From an uncultured Lachnospiraceae bacterium (lineage in GTDB: Bacteria > Bacillota > Clostridia > Lachnospirales > Lachnospiraceae), in assembly GCA_910585295.1 (NCBI GenBank), contig CAJUDE010000034.1:1-64000 (forward strand): a stretch of DNA of 64,000 nt, read 5' to 3'. The translations under genes were made by a program, and so were the position numbers. Below are positions 44,045 to 53,583 of this stretch, one piece after another. Each line of letters begins with the position of its first letter. The first letter of the stretch is position 1. The notes beneath the pieces were generated by a model. That model made no database searches and was not told where the DNA came from. It saw nothing but the letters and a program-made list of their open reading frames with translations.

Positions 44045-45532
44045 CTATCCTTCCGTACCTTCTTCTTTTTTTGCCTCAGGGTCCACGTAGGAATATGCAT
44101 TTGAGATTTTGGCATTCTCCGCTGTCAACTCCACTGGCTCCCTGTAATATGCCACCACTGGGGTCCCTACCTTCACTTTTTCATAGAGGATAGTTGCAAC
44201 CTCCAACGGCGCGTTAATGCAGCCATGGGAGCCGCTGCTCTTGTAAATGCTGCCTCCAAACTTCCCATTCCGCCAGGACGCGTCATGTATCCCTACGTTG
44301 TAAGCAAATGGCATAAAATATGTGACGTCTGATTCGTAATCTTCCCCTTTGAGCACGGCAGGGCTTTCTTTATACACAATTTTAAACACGCCGTCCGGGG
44401 AGCCGTTGTTCCTGCTGATATTGCCCGTCACCACATCTGTTTCTGCCACTAAGCTGCCGTTTTCATAATACCATAAATGCTGTTTTGTATAATCAATCTC
44501 AATATAGGTATTGCCAATATCGTCCTTCCCTTCCACAAAGGGCCTTTGGGAATACACCGGCTCGCGGCTCACTGGCTTGCCCGCCTCCAGGTCGGCTTTA
44601 ATCTGCTCTGCTTCGCCAGGCTTATTGACAATCCATCCATAGTCCCCGCCGCCGATTTCCACTGTATCGCCGGAAGAAGTTTTAAATGGACGGACATCGG
44701 CATATGTATTATAAGTACTTGCAAGGTTCTGCACATACTTCTCAATTTCATCTTCCTTAAGGGAAACACTGTAGTTCTCCCCAGTCTGGATAAACCCTCG
44801 GATTTTCTCCTTTGTCAATTTTTCCTCATAATCTTTAATCTCATAATTGATTTCTGCATTTTCATACTTCTCAATGCGCTCCATCGCATCTTTTACCTGC
44901 GCGCTCTCTTTGGTAAATTCTGGGTTCACATAATCCTCATCCGTCAGCGATACCTCTGAATCCCCGTCTGAGACTGCCTGCTTCACTTTCTCCAGCACGC
45001 TTTCAAACACCATATGGGTCCCCATTTCCTCTGGCTCTATATAGTACCCATCATCGCCAAGCTTAATTTCAGCATTTTCCGGCTCAACAATATTTTCTTT
45101 CTGGAAACAATCCATCTTGCCCACTGCATCAGAAATTAATTCTTCTTTATATTTCATTGTGACCGGCACGTCCTCTTTTTCTGGTTGAAATACCGCCACA
45201 ATCCAACGAAATGGGTTCTGCCCTTTTAGGAATTTTTCCACAGAGCCATCCGGCACATATTCACAGGCAATATCCTGCCCATAGATATGGTGCTTTTCCC
45301 CATCCCTGTCAAAAACAGTCAGCAGGTAATCCTGCACCCCTTCCCCTACTTTGCCCTCGGCTTCCTCCAGGCTCATTCCTCCTACCTTCCAGCCATTGAT
45401 CTTTGTACGGAAAAAAAAGTGGCTGTTAAAATAAAATGCCATGCCGAAATATACCGCTGCAAGAAGCAGCATTATGCCCGCAATGCTCCCTATAACCAAC
45501 CTCTTCTTCCGTTTACGTTCTCTTTCCCACAT
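44045..45532 (-). CDS. membrane-anchored L,D-transpeptidase
   Basis: 495 aa. One N-terminal transmembrane helix (about 12-36, after a very basic ERERKRKKR stretch), two peptidoglycan-binding-like modules (PF12229 type, about 40-330), then a YkuD catalytic domain with the Cys in SGSHGCINAP and the His of GIHDASWR. It makes 3-3 crosslinks in peptidoglycan or attaches proteins. The ATG at 45532 is 7 bases after GGAGG; an ATG two codons earlier is too close to it. The start lies inside the preceding PAS-like gene by 43 bases. Confidence 0.9.
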   Translation of the reverse strand: MWERERKRKKRLVIGSIAGIMLLLAAVYFGMAFYFNSHFFFRTKINGWKVGGMSLEEAEGKVGEGVQDYLLTVFDRDGEKHHIYGQDIACEYVPDGSVEKFLKGQNPFRWIVAVFQPEKEDVPVTMKYKEELISDAVGKMDCFQKENIVEPENAEIKLGDDGYYIEPEEMGTHMVFESVLEKVKQAVSDGDSEVSLTDEDYVNPEFTKESAQVKDAMERIEKYENAEINYEIKDYEEKLTKEKIRGFIQTGENYSVSLKEDEIEKYVQNLASTYNTYADVRPFKTSSGDTVEIGGGDYGWIVNKPGEAEQIKADLEAGKPVSREPVYSQRPFVEGKDDIGNTYIEIDYTKQHLWYYENGSLVAETDVVTGNISRNNGSPDGVFKIVYKESPAVLKGEDYESDVTYFMPFAYNVGIHDASWRNGKFGGSIYKSSGSHGCINAPLEVATILYEKVKVGTPVVAYYREPVELTAENAKISNAYSYVDPEAKKEEGTEG

Positions 45533-45927
45533 CTGCATTCCTCCTTATGGCATATTACATATACCACAAACTCTTCTAACTCATCTCCCTGCCATACCCT
45601 TGGATATATTTTTGTATGCACCATTTCCCAGGTATCGCACACTTTCCTTTTATATGTGTATTGGACCATCCCTCCTCCCTGAAGCCCTTTCGATATATTT
45701 TCTATGGAAAATATAGAACAAAAGCCTTCCCGATATTCTTTCTGCACCATTTCCATCGCAAGAAGCTGTATCATTTTTTCATATTTGGTAATGTTATAAT
45801 CGTTCTGCAGCACCCTTGCCAGCCGTTTCTCTTCTTCTGGGCCTTTTAAAATAACATACTCGCCTGCGCTTACCCTGACTAAAACCACCTTAAAATACGA
45901 TTTCCCTGGCCTTCCCTTATACTCCAT
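45490..45927 (-). CDS. small stand-alone PAS-like protein, 145 aa
   Basis: No family can be stated firmly. The pattern (SYFKVVLVRVSAGEYVILKG, then EYREGFCSIFSIENISKGLQ, then a Tyr/Trp strand series ending VVYVICH) resembles the PAS-like sensory modules at the N-terminus of many Lachnospiraceae GGDEF and kinase proteins, but here with no output domain. A charged Cys-containing tail (KEECRCGKENVNGRRGWL) ends the protein. It overlaps the L,D-transpeptidase start, which suggests translational coupling and a possible regulatory role for that enzyme. Confidence 0.5.
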   Translation of the reverse strand: MEYKGRPGKSYFKVVLVRVSAGEYVILKGPEEEKRLARVLQNDYNITKYEKMIQLLAMEMVQKEYREGFCSIFSIENISKGLQGGGMVQYTYKRKVCDTWEMVHTKIYPRVWQGDELEEFVVYVICHKEECRCGKENVNGRRGWL

Positions 45928-46052
45928 GTTTCATATCCACTTTCCCTTATTTTATCTCACTGTATCCATGCATGTCTTATAGCTTTTGTTAAACTTATCT
46001 TAAATTTCTTATAATTATTCTTAACAAATAGATAGCATCCCCAGCATACCGC

Positions 46053-46571
46053 CTAAATGGCCCAGACTACGCTCCCTTCCTTTAAGCTCCTTTTCACATC
46101 AATCACCCTCTGGTTCTCCGAGCCGCGAAATTTCAAAGCAATGTTTTTCTTTTCCTGGACAAACTCCCCATCAACCAGTACGTCAATATAGCCCAGGAAT
46201 TCGTCTGTGGCCTCGCACCTTGCCCTTCCGTCCCCCAGCAATTCTTTATCAAACAAATACCCTGTATAACACCAGATATTTTTCTCGGGGTATGTTTCCT
46301 TTACCCGCCGCAAAAACGGCAGCAGCGCCCGCTGGTTCCCTGGCTCCAAAGGCTCGCCGCCCAAAAGGGACAAGCCTGCGATATAAGGGGGCGCCAAAGC
46401 CAACAGCAGTTCTTCTTGCGTCTCTTTCGTAAACTTTTCCCCATACCCAAAATCCCATGTCTCCTGGTTAAAGCAGCCTGGGCAATGGTGGGTGCAGCCA
46501 GACACAAACAAAGATACCCTGACCCCTTTGCCATTGGCAATATCTGTTTTCTTTATTTCCCCATAATTCAT
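46053..46571 (-). CDS. nrdG: anaerobic ribonucleotide reductase activating protein NrdG
   Basis: 172 aa radical SAM enzyme that installs the glycyl radical on NrdD. The cluster motif CTHHCPGCFN is followed by LSLLGGEPL and WCYTGY. It follows nrdD after 21 bases with GGAGG ahead of the start. Confidence 0.95.
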   Translation of the reverse strand: MNYGEIKKTDIANGKGVRVSLFVSGCTHHCPGCFNQETWDFGYGEKFTKETQEELLLALAPPYIAGLSLLGGEPLEPGNQRALLPFLRRVKETYPEKNIWCYTGYLFDKELLGDGRARCEATDEFLGYIDVLVDGEFVQEKKNIALKFRGSENQRVIDVKRSLKEGSVVWAI

Positions 46572-46592
46572 ACGCCCTCCTCCTAAGCTATG

Positions 46593-48755
46593 TTATAAGT
46601 GCAGCACACGCTCCTGGATTTCCTGGGTCCTTCCCTGGTTCCAGAACTGGGTGCCAATATAGCCGCATGTCCTGCGCGCCACGTTCATTTTGCCCTCCTC
46701 ACGGTTCTGGCAATTGGGGCATTCCCAAATCAGCTTCCCGTCCACATCTGATACGACTTTAATCTCCCCTTCATATCCGCACACCTGGCAGTAATCGCTC
46801 TTTGTATTTAATTCCCCATACATAATGTTGCTGTAGATATGCTGCATCACCGTAAGCACCGCATCCAGGTTCCCCTTCATATCTGGCACTTCCACATAGC
46901 TCACCGCGCCGCCGGGGGACAATTTCTGAAACTGCGACTCAAATGTGAGTTTACTAAACGCGTCAATTTCCTCCGTCACATGGATATGGTAGCTGTTTGT
47001 AATATACTTTTTATCTGTAACGCCTTCAATCATGCCAAACCTGCGCTGTAAGCATTTTGCAAATTTATATGTGGTGGATTCCAACGGCGTCCCATACAGG
47101 CTGAATGCAATATCTGTTTCAGCCTCCCACCGCTTGCATGCCCGATTCAGCCGTTCCATAACCTCCAACGCAAATGGGGTCGCTTCCGGGTCTGTATGGG
47201 ATTTCCCAGTCATATACCTGGTGCATTCACAAAGCCCCGCATAGCCTAAGGATATGGTGGAATATCCGCCATACAGGAGTTTGTCTATCACTTCCCCTTT
47301 CTTCAAACGTGCCAATGCCCCATACTGCCACAGAATGGGCGCAACATCAGAAGGCGTTCCTTTCAAGCGGTTATGGCGGAGCATCAGCGCTTCTTTGCAC
47401 AGCTCCATCCTCTCTTCTAAGATTTCCCAGAATTTTTCCTTATCTTTCCCAGACGAGCATGCCACATCCACCAAATTCAAGGTCACCACGCCCTGGTTAA
47501 ACCTGCCATAAAATTTGGGCCTACCGTTTTCCTGTTTATATACCGTTAAGAAAGAACGGCATCCCATGCAAGGATAGCAATTCCCCTCTTTGTTTTCTTT
47601 CATTACTTTCTCCGAAATATAATCCGGCACCATGCGCTTTGCCGTGCATTCTGCCGCAAGCTTGGTAAGCTCCCAATATTGGCTCCCTTCCCAGATATTG
47701 TTCTCTTCCAGGACGTAAATCAATTTCGGGAAAGCTGGCGTGATATAAACGCCCTTTTCATTTTTTACCCCCTGCATCCTCTGCAAGAGCATTTCTTTAA
47801 TCACCAATGCCAAATCATCCCTAAGGCGCCCTTCCTCCACTTCATTCAAATACATAAACACTGTGACAAATGGCGCCTGCCCGTTGGTCGTCATCAATGT
47901 TATGACCTGATACTGGATCATCTGCACGCCCCGCTGGATTTCCTCCCGCACCCGCAGTTCCGCCACCTCATTGACCTTTTCTTCCTCTAGCGCAAGCCCT
48001 GCTGCCTGGAATTCCTGCTGTACCATTTTCCTTAACTTTTGGCGGCTGACCTCCACAAATGGCGCAAGATGGGATAAGGTAATGCTCTGCCCGCCGTACT
48101 GGGAGCTTGCAATCTGGGCAATGGCCTGGGTCGCCACATTGCATGCAGTAGAGAAGCTTTTGGGTTTTTCTATCATCGTTTCGCTGATTACCGTCCCTTC
48201 CTGGAGCATGTCCTCTAGGTTCACCAAACAGCAGTTATGCATATGCTGGGCAAAGTAATCGGAATCATGGAAATGGATTACGCCCTCTTCATGGGCGCGT
48301 ACGATCTTTTCTGGAAGTAAGAAACGTTTCGTGATATCTTTGCTGACCTCACCCGCCATATAATCCCGCTGAACGCTGTTTACAATTGGGTTCTTGTTGG
48401 AATTTTCCTGTTTGATTTCTTCATTGCTGCATTCTATCAGGCTTAAAATCTGCTGGTCTGTAGAATTAGACTTACGGACTAACGCCCTTTTATAACGGTA
48501 GGTGATATATTTCCTTGCCACCTCAAATGCCTTGTAGCCCATAATTTCATTTTCCACCATATCTTGAATCTCTTCTACGTTATAGATCCGGTCCATATTT
48601 TCACATACCTCAGAAATCCGGTCTGCAATCGCCTCAATCTGTATTTGGGACAGCCTGTCACCTTCTGCCACTTCCTGATTTGCTTTTGTGACAGCATCTA
48701 TTATCTTACTGCCGTCGAATCCCGTCTCTTTTCCGCTTCTTTTGATAATTTTCAT
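46593..48755 (-). CDS. nrdD: anaerobic (class III) ribonucleoside-triphosphate reductase NrdD
   Basis: 720 aa. An ATP-cone allosteric domain (about 1-95) precedes the barrel; active-site Cys include the GCRSFL segment and the C-terminal zinc site CQVCGYEG with CPNC; the glycyl-radical loop is RRTCGYIG. It reduces NTPs to dNTPs without oxygen, marking an anaerobe. The start MKIIKRSG has GGAGG 8 bases upstream; an open frame continues 17 codons further without a site. A NrdR operator and promoter precede it. Confidence 0.95.
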   Translation of the reverse strand: MKIIKRSGKETGFDGSKIIDAVTKANQEVAEGDRLSQIQIEAIADRISEVCENMDRIYNVEEIQDMVENEIMGYKAFEVARKYITYRYKRALVRKSNSTDQQILSLIECSNEEIKQENSNKNPIVNSVQRDYMAGEVSKDITKRFLLPEKIVRAHEEGVIHFHDSDYFAQHMHNCCLVNLEDMLQEGTVISETMIEKPKSFSTACNVATQAIAQIASSQYGGQSITLSHLAPFVEVSRQKLRKMVQQEFQAAGLALEEEKVNEVAELRVREEIQRGVQMIQYQVITLMTTNGQAPFVTVFMYLNEVEEGRLRDDLALVIKEMLLQRMQGVKNEKGVYITPAFPKLIYVLEENNIWEGSQYWELTKLAAECTAKRMVPDYISEKVMKENKEGNCYPCMGCRSFLTVYKQENGRPKFYGRFNQGVVTLNLVDVACSSGKDKEKFWEILEERMELCKEALMLRHNRLKGTPSDVAPILWQYGALARLKKGEVIDKLLYGGYSTISLGYAGLCECTRYMTGKSHTDPEATPFALEVMERLNRACKRWEAETDIAFSLYGTPLESTTYKFAKCLQRRFGMIEGVTDKKYITNSYHIHVTEEIDAFSKLTFESQFQKLSPGGAVSYVEVPDMKGNLDAVLTVMQHIYSNIMYGELNTKSDYCQVCGYEGEIKVVSDVDGKLIWECPNCQNREEGKMNVARRTCGYIGTQFWNQGRTQEIQERVLHL

Positions 48756-48771
48756 CGCATTTCCTCCAAAA

Positions 48772-48818
48772 CAACTAAATATAGTATTTTTATTTATACC
48801 CAACACTATATGTGCCTT
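48772..48818 (-). promoter_or_regulatory. tandem NrdR boxes upstream of nrdD
   Basis: Two imperfect copies of the NrdR box (consensus ACACTATATATAGTGT) at 48803-48818 (11 of 16 matches) and 48772-48787 (12 of 16), with starts 31 bases apart, which is the classical three-turn spacing for NrdR binding. The first lies at the predicted transcription start, fitting repression when dATP is high. Confidence 0.7.
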
Positions 48819-48821
48819 CCC

Positions 48822-48850
48822 ATTATATTATCTTCACTCTAAAAATGCAA
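48822..48850 (-). promoter_or_regulatory. promoter of nrdD-nrdG
   Basis: TTGCAT (48845-48850), 17 bases, TATAAT (48822-48827) on the minus strand, directly upstream of the first NrdR box. Confidence 0.75.
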
Positions 48851-48882
48851 GATGGAAAAAAAGGGGATTTTGTCAAGCGCCT

Positions 48883-49572
48883 TTACATGCCGCCCCCATC
48901 CCTGCCTTCTTTTGTCCCTTCCTGCCCAGCTGGCTCCACAGAACCCTCCATACCTTCTTTCCTGGGTTCAAACACCTCTTCTAGCGTTTCCTCCTCATTC
49001 TGCCCCTTCCTAGCGCCCTGACGGTATGTTTTTGTCCTGTAATTCAAATAAAAAATATTGACAATCTCCACGATCCCATCCACTAGCAGGATATATGCCG
49101 TATAATTTTGGAAAAACGCCATATCCTCAAAAGGTTTTAGTATAATTGAGACGCTAAGCCCTAGCAGCACAACATTGACGGCAAAAAAGCCAATCCAGGC
49201 CTGGTCCCCCATGCATTTCAAATCAAGGGCGTACTGCAGCTTCACCACGCCGGATAACAGCAGCAGCAGCCCAAGCGCCGTCAAAAAAGACATTGCAATA
49301 CGTTCTGCGCTTACCAGCCCGCAAATGCCTAACAGCACAAGCAGCACCCCTTCGGAAAACCCATATTCATTCAGCCTTTCAAAGCCCGCCGACATAAAAT
49401 AGCGGACAATCATGTAGATGCCCAGCACAACCACAAAGCCGCAGATAAAATAACAGATATCTTTCACTTCGATTTTAGGCACAAACAAAATCAATGCCGC
49501 CACTGCTATAAACACCACTGCGCAAAGCGATATCACCATTGTGCTAAATAAGCCTTTCTTTTTCTCATCCAT
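48883..49572 (-). CDS. DUF308 (HdeD-like) membrane protein
   Basis: 229 aa with about six transmembrane helices (roughly 12-32, 38-58, 70-90, 92-112, 120-142, 150-172) and a charged cytoplasmic tail rich in Glu and Gly. The repeated short helix pairs resemble the HdeD/DUF308 family; its function in Firmicutes is unknown. GGAG precedes the ATG. It lies between nrdD and the YfhO remnant and does not appear to belong to either. Confidence 0.75.
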   Translation of the reverse strand: MDEKKKGLFSTMVISLCAVVFIAVAALILFVPKIEVKDICYFICGFVVVLGIYMIVRYFMSAGFERLNEYGFSEGVLLVLLGICGLVSAERIAMSFLTALGLLLLLSGVVKLQYALDLKCMGDQAWIGFFAVNVVLLGLSVSIILKPFEDMAFFQNYTAYILLVDGIVEIVNIFYLNYRTKTYRQGARKGQNEEETLEEVFEPRKEGMEGSVEPAGQEGTKEGRDGGGM

Positions 49573-49624
49573 CTCTTCTTCTCCTTTTACAATTTAATCT
49601 GCTGCATTTCAATTCAAAAAATAC

Positions 49625-50387
49625 CTAAAAAGCCAGAAGCATTGCGCTAATCACAGTAAGCAGTCTTCCAATTTTCAGCCCCGGTGGGATGTAGCGCGAT
49701 TGAACCTGATGTGTCCCATCTGGGATTTTCACTGCCAAAAAGACCTCAAGCCCTGCCATAGGCTCCACTTCTTTTCCATCCACCCAAGCCTTCCAGCCCT
49801 CTTCATACGGAATTGTAAACAGCAGGTATTCCCTGCCCGGCTGGCTCCCCATTTACCCTTACCTCCACCGGACGCATGCCATTTGTCCCAAACCAGGCAA
49901 ATACAGGGTCTTCGCTTTGTGCTTTTCCTTTACCATTTCCTCTTCCACAAACAGATCCCCCCACTTCACCGCCCGAAAGGGAATGCCATATCTCATTTTT
50001 AAGTTCAAATTTATGCGGGTTGCCAATACCACAAGGCAGCACATTGCCACTATCCCAAATTGTAATTAGCTCCACCGCCGTTGGGAGTGAAAAAACAGGG
50101 AAGAACAACATTAATAAGTTCCATGGGTCCATCAAGTAATAGGCTGTCAGCCCCGCCATGCCCCCGCAAAGGGTTTTTGAAAAAGAATAAAAAAAACCAT
50201 GCCCCCCGCAAAGGGCTTCTTTCAGATAGGAAAAGTAGGAAATATATTGATTGTTCATGTCAGCCACTAAGATGCTGCGGTTCCCAAATGGGTAAATTCC
50301 ATACCATGCATACACCGCCAGCATTACAGACGCAGGAAGAAGAAAGGCGGCAGTCAGGTACCTAAAAGAGCTTTTTTTCTTTTGCAT
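49625..50387 (-). pseudogene. YfhO-family membrane glycosyltransferase remnant
   Basis: The N-terminal part starts MQKKKSSFRYLTAAFLLPAS and has the YfhO hallmarks ADMNNQYISYFSYLKE and GGMAGLTAYYLMDPWN (about 110 residues). It then jumps to the family C-terminus (VFAWFGTNGMRPVEVRVNGE, then YLLFTIPYEEGWKAWVDGKEV), so some 550 or more residues of the middle are missing. A second lesion, a frameshift near 49835, puts the last 75 residues in another frame. Intact YfhO proteins (about 850-900 aa) glycosylate lipoteichoic acid. This copy cannot be functional. Confidence 0.8.
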
Positions 50388-50679
50388 AATCAGCAGTCTC
50401 CCTCTCCGAAAATACTTTAGGGACATTATAAGTTGTTTCCCCTGTTATGTCAACAGAATGGCCCCTCCGTTTATGCGGACAGCCGCGCCAGGAATTTCCA
50501 GAATTTTTCTGTTGCAATTTTTCACAAACATTTTATAATTATTATAGAGATATTACAAAAATTTTAATAAAATTTTATTTAAATATTGAAATATGAAGCA
50601 AAAGGTATTATATTAGTGTAAGACCAAGTTCACGTTGAAATTGAAACCAACACTTTATATACATAGGAGGCCGTCACCA
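50388..50679. other. AT-rich intergenic region between the YfhO remnant and the BIG2 gene
   Basis: 292 bases, strongly AT-rich in the middle (50515-50600), divergent between the remnant and the plus-strand BIG2 gene. It contains the BIG2 gene promoter (50586-50614); no other element is visible. Confidence 0.5.
50586..50614 (+). promoter_or_regulatory. probable promoter of the BIG2/NlpC-P60 gene
   Basis: TTGAAA (50586-50591), 17 bases, TATATT (50609-50614). An alternative -10 TATTAT starts at 50606 but at a poor spacing. Confidence 0.5.
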
Positions 50680-52434
50680 ATGAACTCAAAAAAACTTTTC
50701 ACATTTGCATTAAGCTGCCTGTTGCTGTTAGAAACACCTTTTACCTCTATGGCAGCTCCCAATTCTCCAACAGAAGCACCTTTTGCTGTTGTAACTGCTG
50801 CTAAAGCCAAGAAAAATTCCGGCAGCAAACCTCAAACTATGGCCCTTAAGGCAACATCTGTTACAATATATACCGAAAATACATACCGCTTAAAGGTTGC
50901 CTCAGCGCCTTCCGGCACTATTTCATGGAAGTCTTCTAAACCAAAAGTTGCGTCTGTGAACACAGACGGCGTAATCACTGGCTTAACGCCAGGGACTGCC
51001 AAAATCACAGCTTCCGTGGGAGGGGCAAAAACTTCCTGCACAGTGACAGTATTAAAAAACACGCATAAATTAAATAAGGAAACGCAAGTCCTTATGAAAG
51101 GCAACAGCGCTACCTTATACCTGAGCAACGTTTCTGAAGATGATTCCGTCTCCTTTGAGTTGGCAGACCCTGCCTCAGAGGTTGTGGATATTTCCAGTTC
51201 CGGCAATAAATGTAAAGTAACAGCAGAAAACCCTGGGACAGTTACCTTAACCGCCACTTACACCTCTTTTGCAAACGACCAGAAAGTAACCAGCACGCAA
51301 ACCTGCACGATTGAGGTAATTGAAACTGGCATCAAGCAGCAGCAGATTGCCATGGCGGTAAAAACGAAAAAGTCCCTTACACTGAAAAATGTAAACAAAC
51401 CAGAAGCCCAAGTGGTAAAAACCACATGGACATCCTCTAACCCCAAGATTGCCAGCATTACGCCAAACAGCGGCATTGTAAAAGGGAAACGGGCAGGGGA
51501 TGTTGAAATCACGGCTACCGTGGATTATTCCGACGGCACCTCTTCTGTGTTCCCCACAGCAATTAGGGTTTCCAACCCGAAGATTAAATCTTCCGGCACA
51601 GTGTTATCCCTTGGGAAAACTACAAAGGTGAAGCTTTCTGGGACAACCTCCTTTAGCAGCATTAAATGGAAAGTGAAAAATTCTTCCCTTGCCTCCATCG
51701 AGCAGGACGGTACTGTTACCGCTGGGGACACACCTGGAACCACAACAATTTCTGTTACAGTTGACGGCAAGACAATCAACCACCCGTTGACTATTACGCA
51801 GCCTCAGCTTACCGCGGATACAGAGACAATAGCGACAGGGAAGAAAATCAAGGTTCCGCTGGATGGCGTTTCATCCAACAGCAAAATTACATATAAGTCC
51901 AGAAATAAATCAATTGCAACTGTAAATAAATCCGGCGTAATCACCGGACGTTCCTCAGGAATGACAGACATTTATGTCACTGCAGACGGCGTAGCGCTTA
52001 CCTTCCATGTACGCGTGATATCCAAAAAAGCATTGTCTGCATGCAAAAACGGCTACAAGATTATGTACAGCTCTTCTTACAGCCAGGCGCGCCGTATGTC
52101 ACATGGCTATTATGATTGCAGCTCTTTGGTATTCCGCGCATATGGGTGCGATTCCAAGTTATTGGGCGGCACGCCTTCCTGGGCGCCAACTGCCGCAACC
52201 ATGGCCGCCTATATGGAGCGCACAGGAAAAGTAATTTCCTATAAAGGGATTGACTCTTCCGAACTGTTGCCAGGAGACTTAATCTTCTACCGTATGAAAC
52301 GCGGGAGCAATGGGCGCTACCGTAACATTTACCATGTTTCCATGTACTATGGGGACGGCTACCGTTTAGAAAAACCACTCCGCCGTTATGCGAAAGAAAG
52401 CCATATCACAATGATTGCACGGCCAACTAAATAG
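50680..52434 (+). CDS. secreted BIG2-repeat protein with NlpC/P60 peptidase domain
   Basis: 584 aa. A signal peptide (about 1-26, ending SMAAP) is followed by about four bacterial Ig-like group 2 repeats, each with the W/YKSxxxxIATVxxxGxITG pattern (about residues 48-455), and a C-terminal NlpC/P60 domain with catalytic Cys480 in YDCSSLV and His552 in YHVSMYYG. It is a cell-wall hydrolase that cleaves peptidoglycan stem peptides, held off the surface by the Ig-like stalk. The ATG at 50680 has AGGAGG upstream; an earlier in-frame ATG has no site. A strong terminator follows. Confidence 0.92.
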   Translation: MNSKKLFTFALSCLLLLETPFTSMAAPNSPTEAPFAVVTAAKAKKNSGSKPQTMALKATSVTIYTENTYRLKVASAPSGTISWKSSKPKVASVNTDGVITGLTPGTAKITASVGGAKTSCTVTVLKNTHKLNKETQVLMKGNSATLYLSNVSEDDSVSFELADPASEVVDISSSGNKCKVTAENPGTVTLTATYTSFANDQKVTSTQTCTIEVIETGIKQQQIAMAVKTKKSLTLKNVNKPEAQVVKTTWTSSNPKIASITPNSGIVKGKRAGDVEITATVDYSDGTSSVFPTAIRVSNPKIKSSGTVLSLGKTTKVKLSGTTSFSSIKWKVKNSSLASIEQDGTVTAGDTPGTTTISVTVDGKTINHPLTITQPQLTADTETIATGKKIKVPLDGVSSNSKITYKSRNKSIATVNKSGVITGRSSGMTDIYVTADGVALTFHVRVISKKALSACKNGYKIMYSSSYSQARRMSHGYYDCSSLVFRAYGCDSKLLGGTPSWAPTAATMAAYMERTGKVISYKGIDSSELLPGDLIFYRMKRGSNGRYRNIYHVSMYYGDGYRLEKPLRRYAKESHITMIARPTK

Positions 52435-52485
52435 GGCCAAGAACAAAGAATCCTGCTCTGCAGGAATTTCCGGTAAAGCAAGCAA

Positions 52486-52515
52486 AGAGCCTCGCGTAAG
52501 CGAGGCTCTTTCTTC
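52486..52515 (+). terminator. terminator of the BIG2/NlpC-P60 gene
   Basis: Perfect stem AGAGCCTCGC (52486-52495) with GCGAGGCTCT (52500-52509), followed by TTCTTCG. A second weaker hairpin (TCCTGC/GCAGGA, about 52451-52466) precedes it. Confidence 0.85.
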
Positions 52516-52607
52516 GTCTAGACATACCATATGTAACTTTGCGCGCATACGCCAAAACCTTAAGGGCGGGGCGCCGTAAAGCCTTGCCTTCTCACCCCAT
52601 TCCTATC

Positions 52608-53555
52608 TTAGCTATTCTCTAACACCAGCTTGACGCATCCATACATCCCCGCATCATTCCCCAGGGATGCCAGCGCAAACTTAATGCCAGCGCAAGATGG
52701 GAAAGCCGCCTCCTGAAAACATTTGCCCACTGCCTCCAAAAGGACATCCCCCGCCTTGGAAACCCCGCCGCCAATAACAAATACCTCGGGGTCTGCCACA
52801 CAGGCAATATTGCTTAACGCCTTCCCTAAAATGCGGGCAAATTTCCCCACAACCTGCCCCGCAAGCGGGTCTTGTCCTTTATAGGCGTCAAACACTGCCT
52901 TTGCGGAGACTTCCTTTGCATGGTCCAAAACAGAAGCCTCATGCCCTTCGGACAAAGCCTCTTTTGCCAGGCGGGTAATCCCTGTTGCAGAGCAATACTG
53001 TTCCAGGCACCCTTTCCTGCCGCAATTGCATGGGATAGTTTCATGCGGGTTCACCGTTATATGGCCAATTTCCCCACCAGCCCCGTTGGCGCCCGCAACA
53101 ATCTTTTCATCAATAATAATTCCGCCCCCTACGCCAGTGCCAAGGGTGACCATAACCAGGCTTTTGCAGCCTTTTCCGCCGCCCTGCCACATTTCCCCAA
53201 GGGCAGCCACATTGGCGTCGTTCCCTGCCTTTACCAAAATGCCATCCATAAGTTTCCCTAATTCCTCTGGTACGTTTTTATCCTTCCATCCCAGGTTCAC
53301 GCACAACGGCACGCTTCCATCAGGCTGCACTGGCCCTGGGATCCCAACCCCGATTCCCTCGATTTCATCTTTCCCAATCTTTTTTTCCTCCATCTTCCCC
53401 TTTAAGGAAGCTGCAACGTCGGGCAGGATATTCTTCCCCCCTTCACGGGTGTCTGTTGGGATTTCCCACTTTTCCACAAGGGCGCCTGCTGCCTCAAATA
53501 ACCCAACCTTACAAGTAGTGCCTCCAATATCCACGCCAAAACCATACTTTCTCAT
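52608..53555 (-). CDS. glcK: ROK-family glucokinase
   Basis: 315 aa. It phosphorylates glucose with ATP. Visible: phosphate-binding VDIGGTTCKVGLF, the catalytic Asp in KAGNDANVAALGE, GTGVGGGIIIDEKI, the ROK zinc site (IGHITVNPHETIPCNCGRKG, CLEQYCS) and VFVIGGGVSKAGDVLL. Start MRKYGFG has GGAGG 7 bases upstream. Divergent from the response regulator. Confidence 0.93.
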   Translation of the reverse strand: MRKYGFGVDIGGTTCKVGLFEAAGALVEKWEIPTDTREGGKNILPDVAASLKGKMEEKKIGKDEIEGIGVGIPGPVQPDGSVPLCVNLGWKDKNVPEELGKLMDGILVKAGNDANVAALGEMWQGGGKGCKSLVMVTLGTGVGGGIIIDEKIVAGANGAGGEIGHITVNPHETIPCNCGRKGCLEQYCSATGITRLAKEALSEGHEASVLDHAKEVSAKAVFDAYKGQDPLAGQVVGKFARILGKALSNIACVADPEVFVIGGGVSKAGDVLLEAVGKCFQEAAFPSCAGIKFALASLGNDAGMYGCVKLVLENS

Positions 53556-53583
53556 ATTGCACCTCCACAAACTTTATATTATA

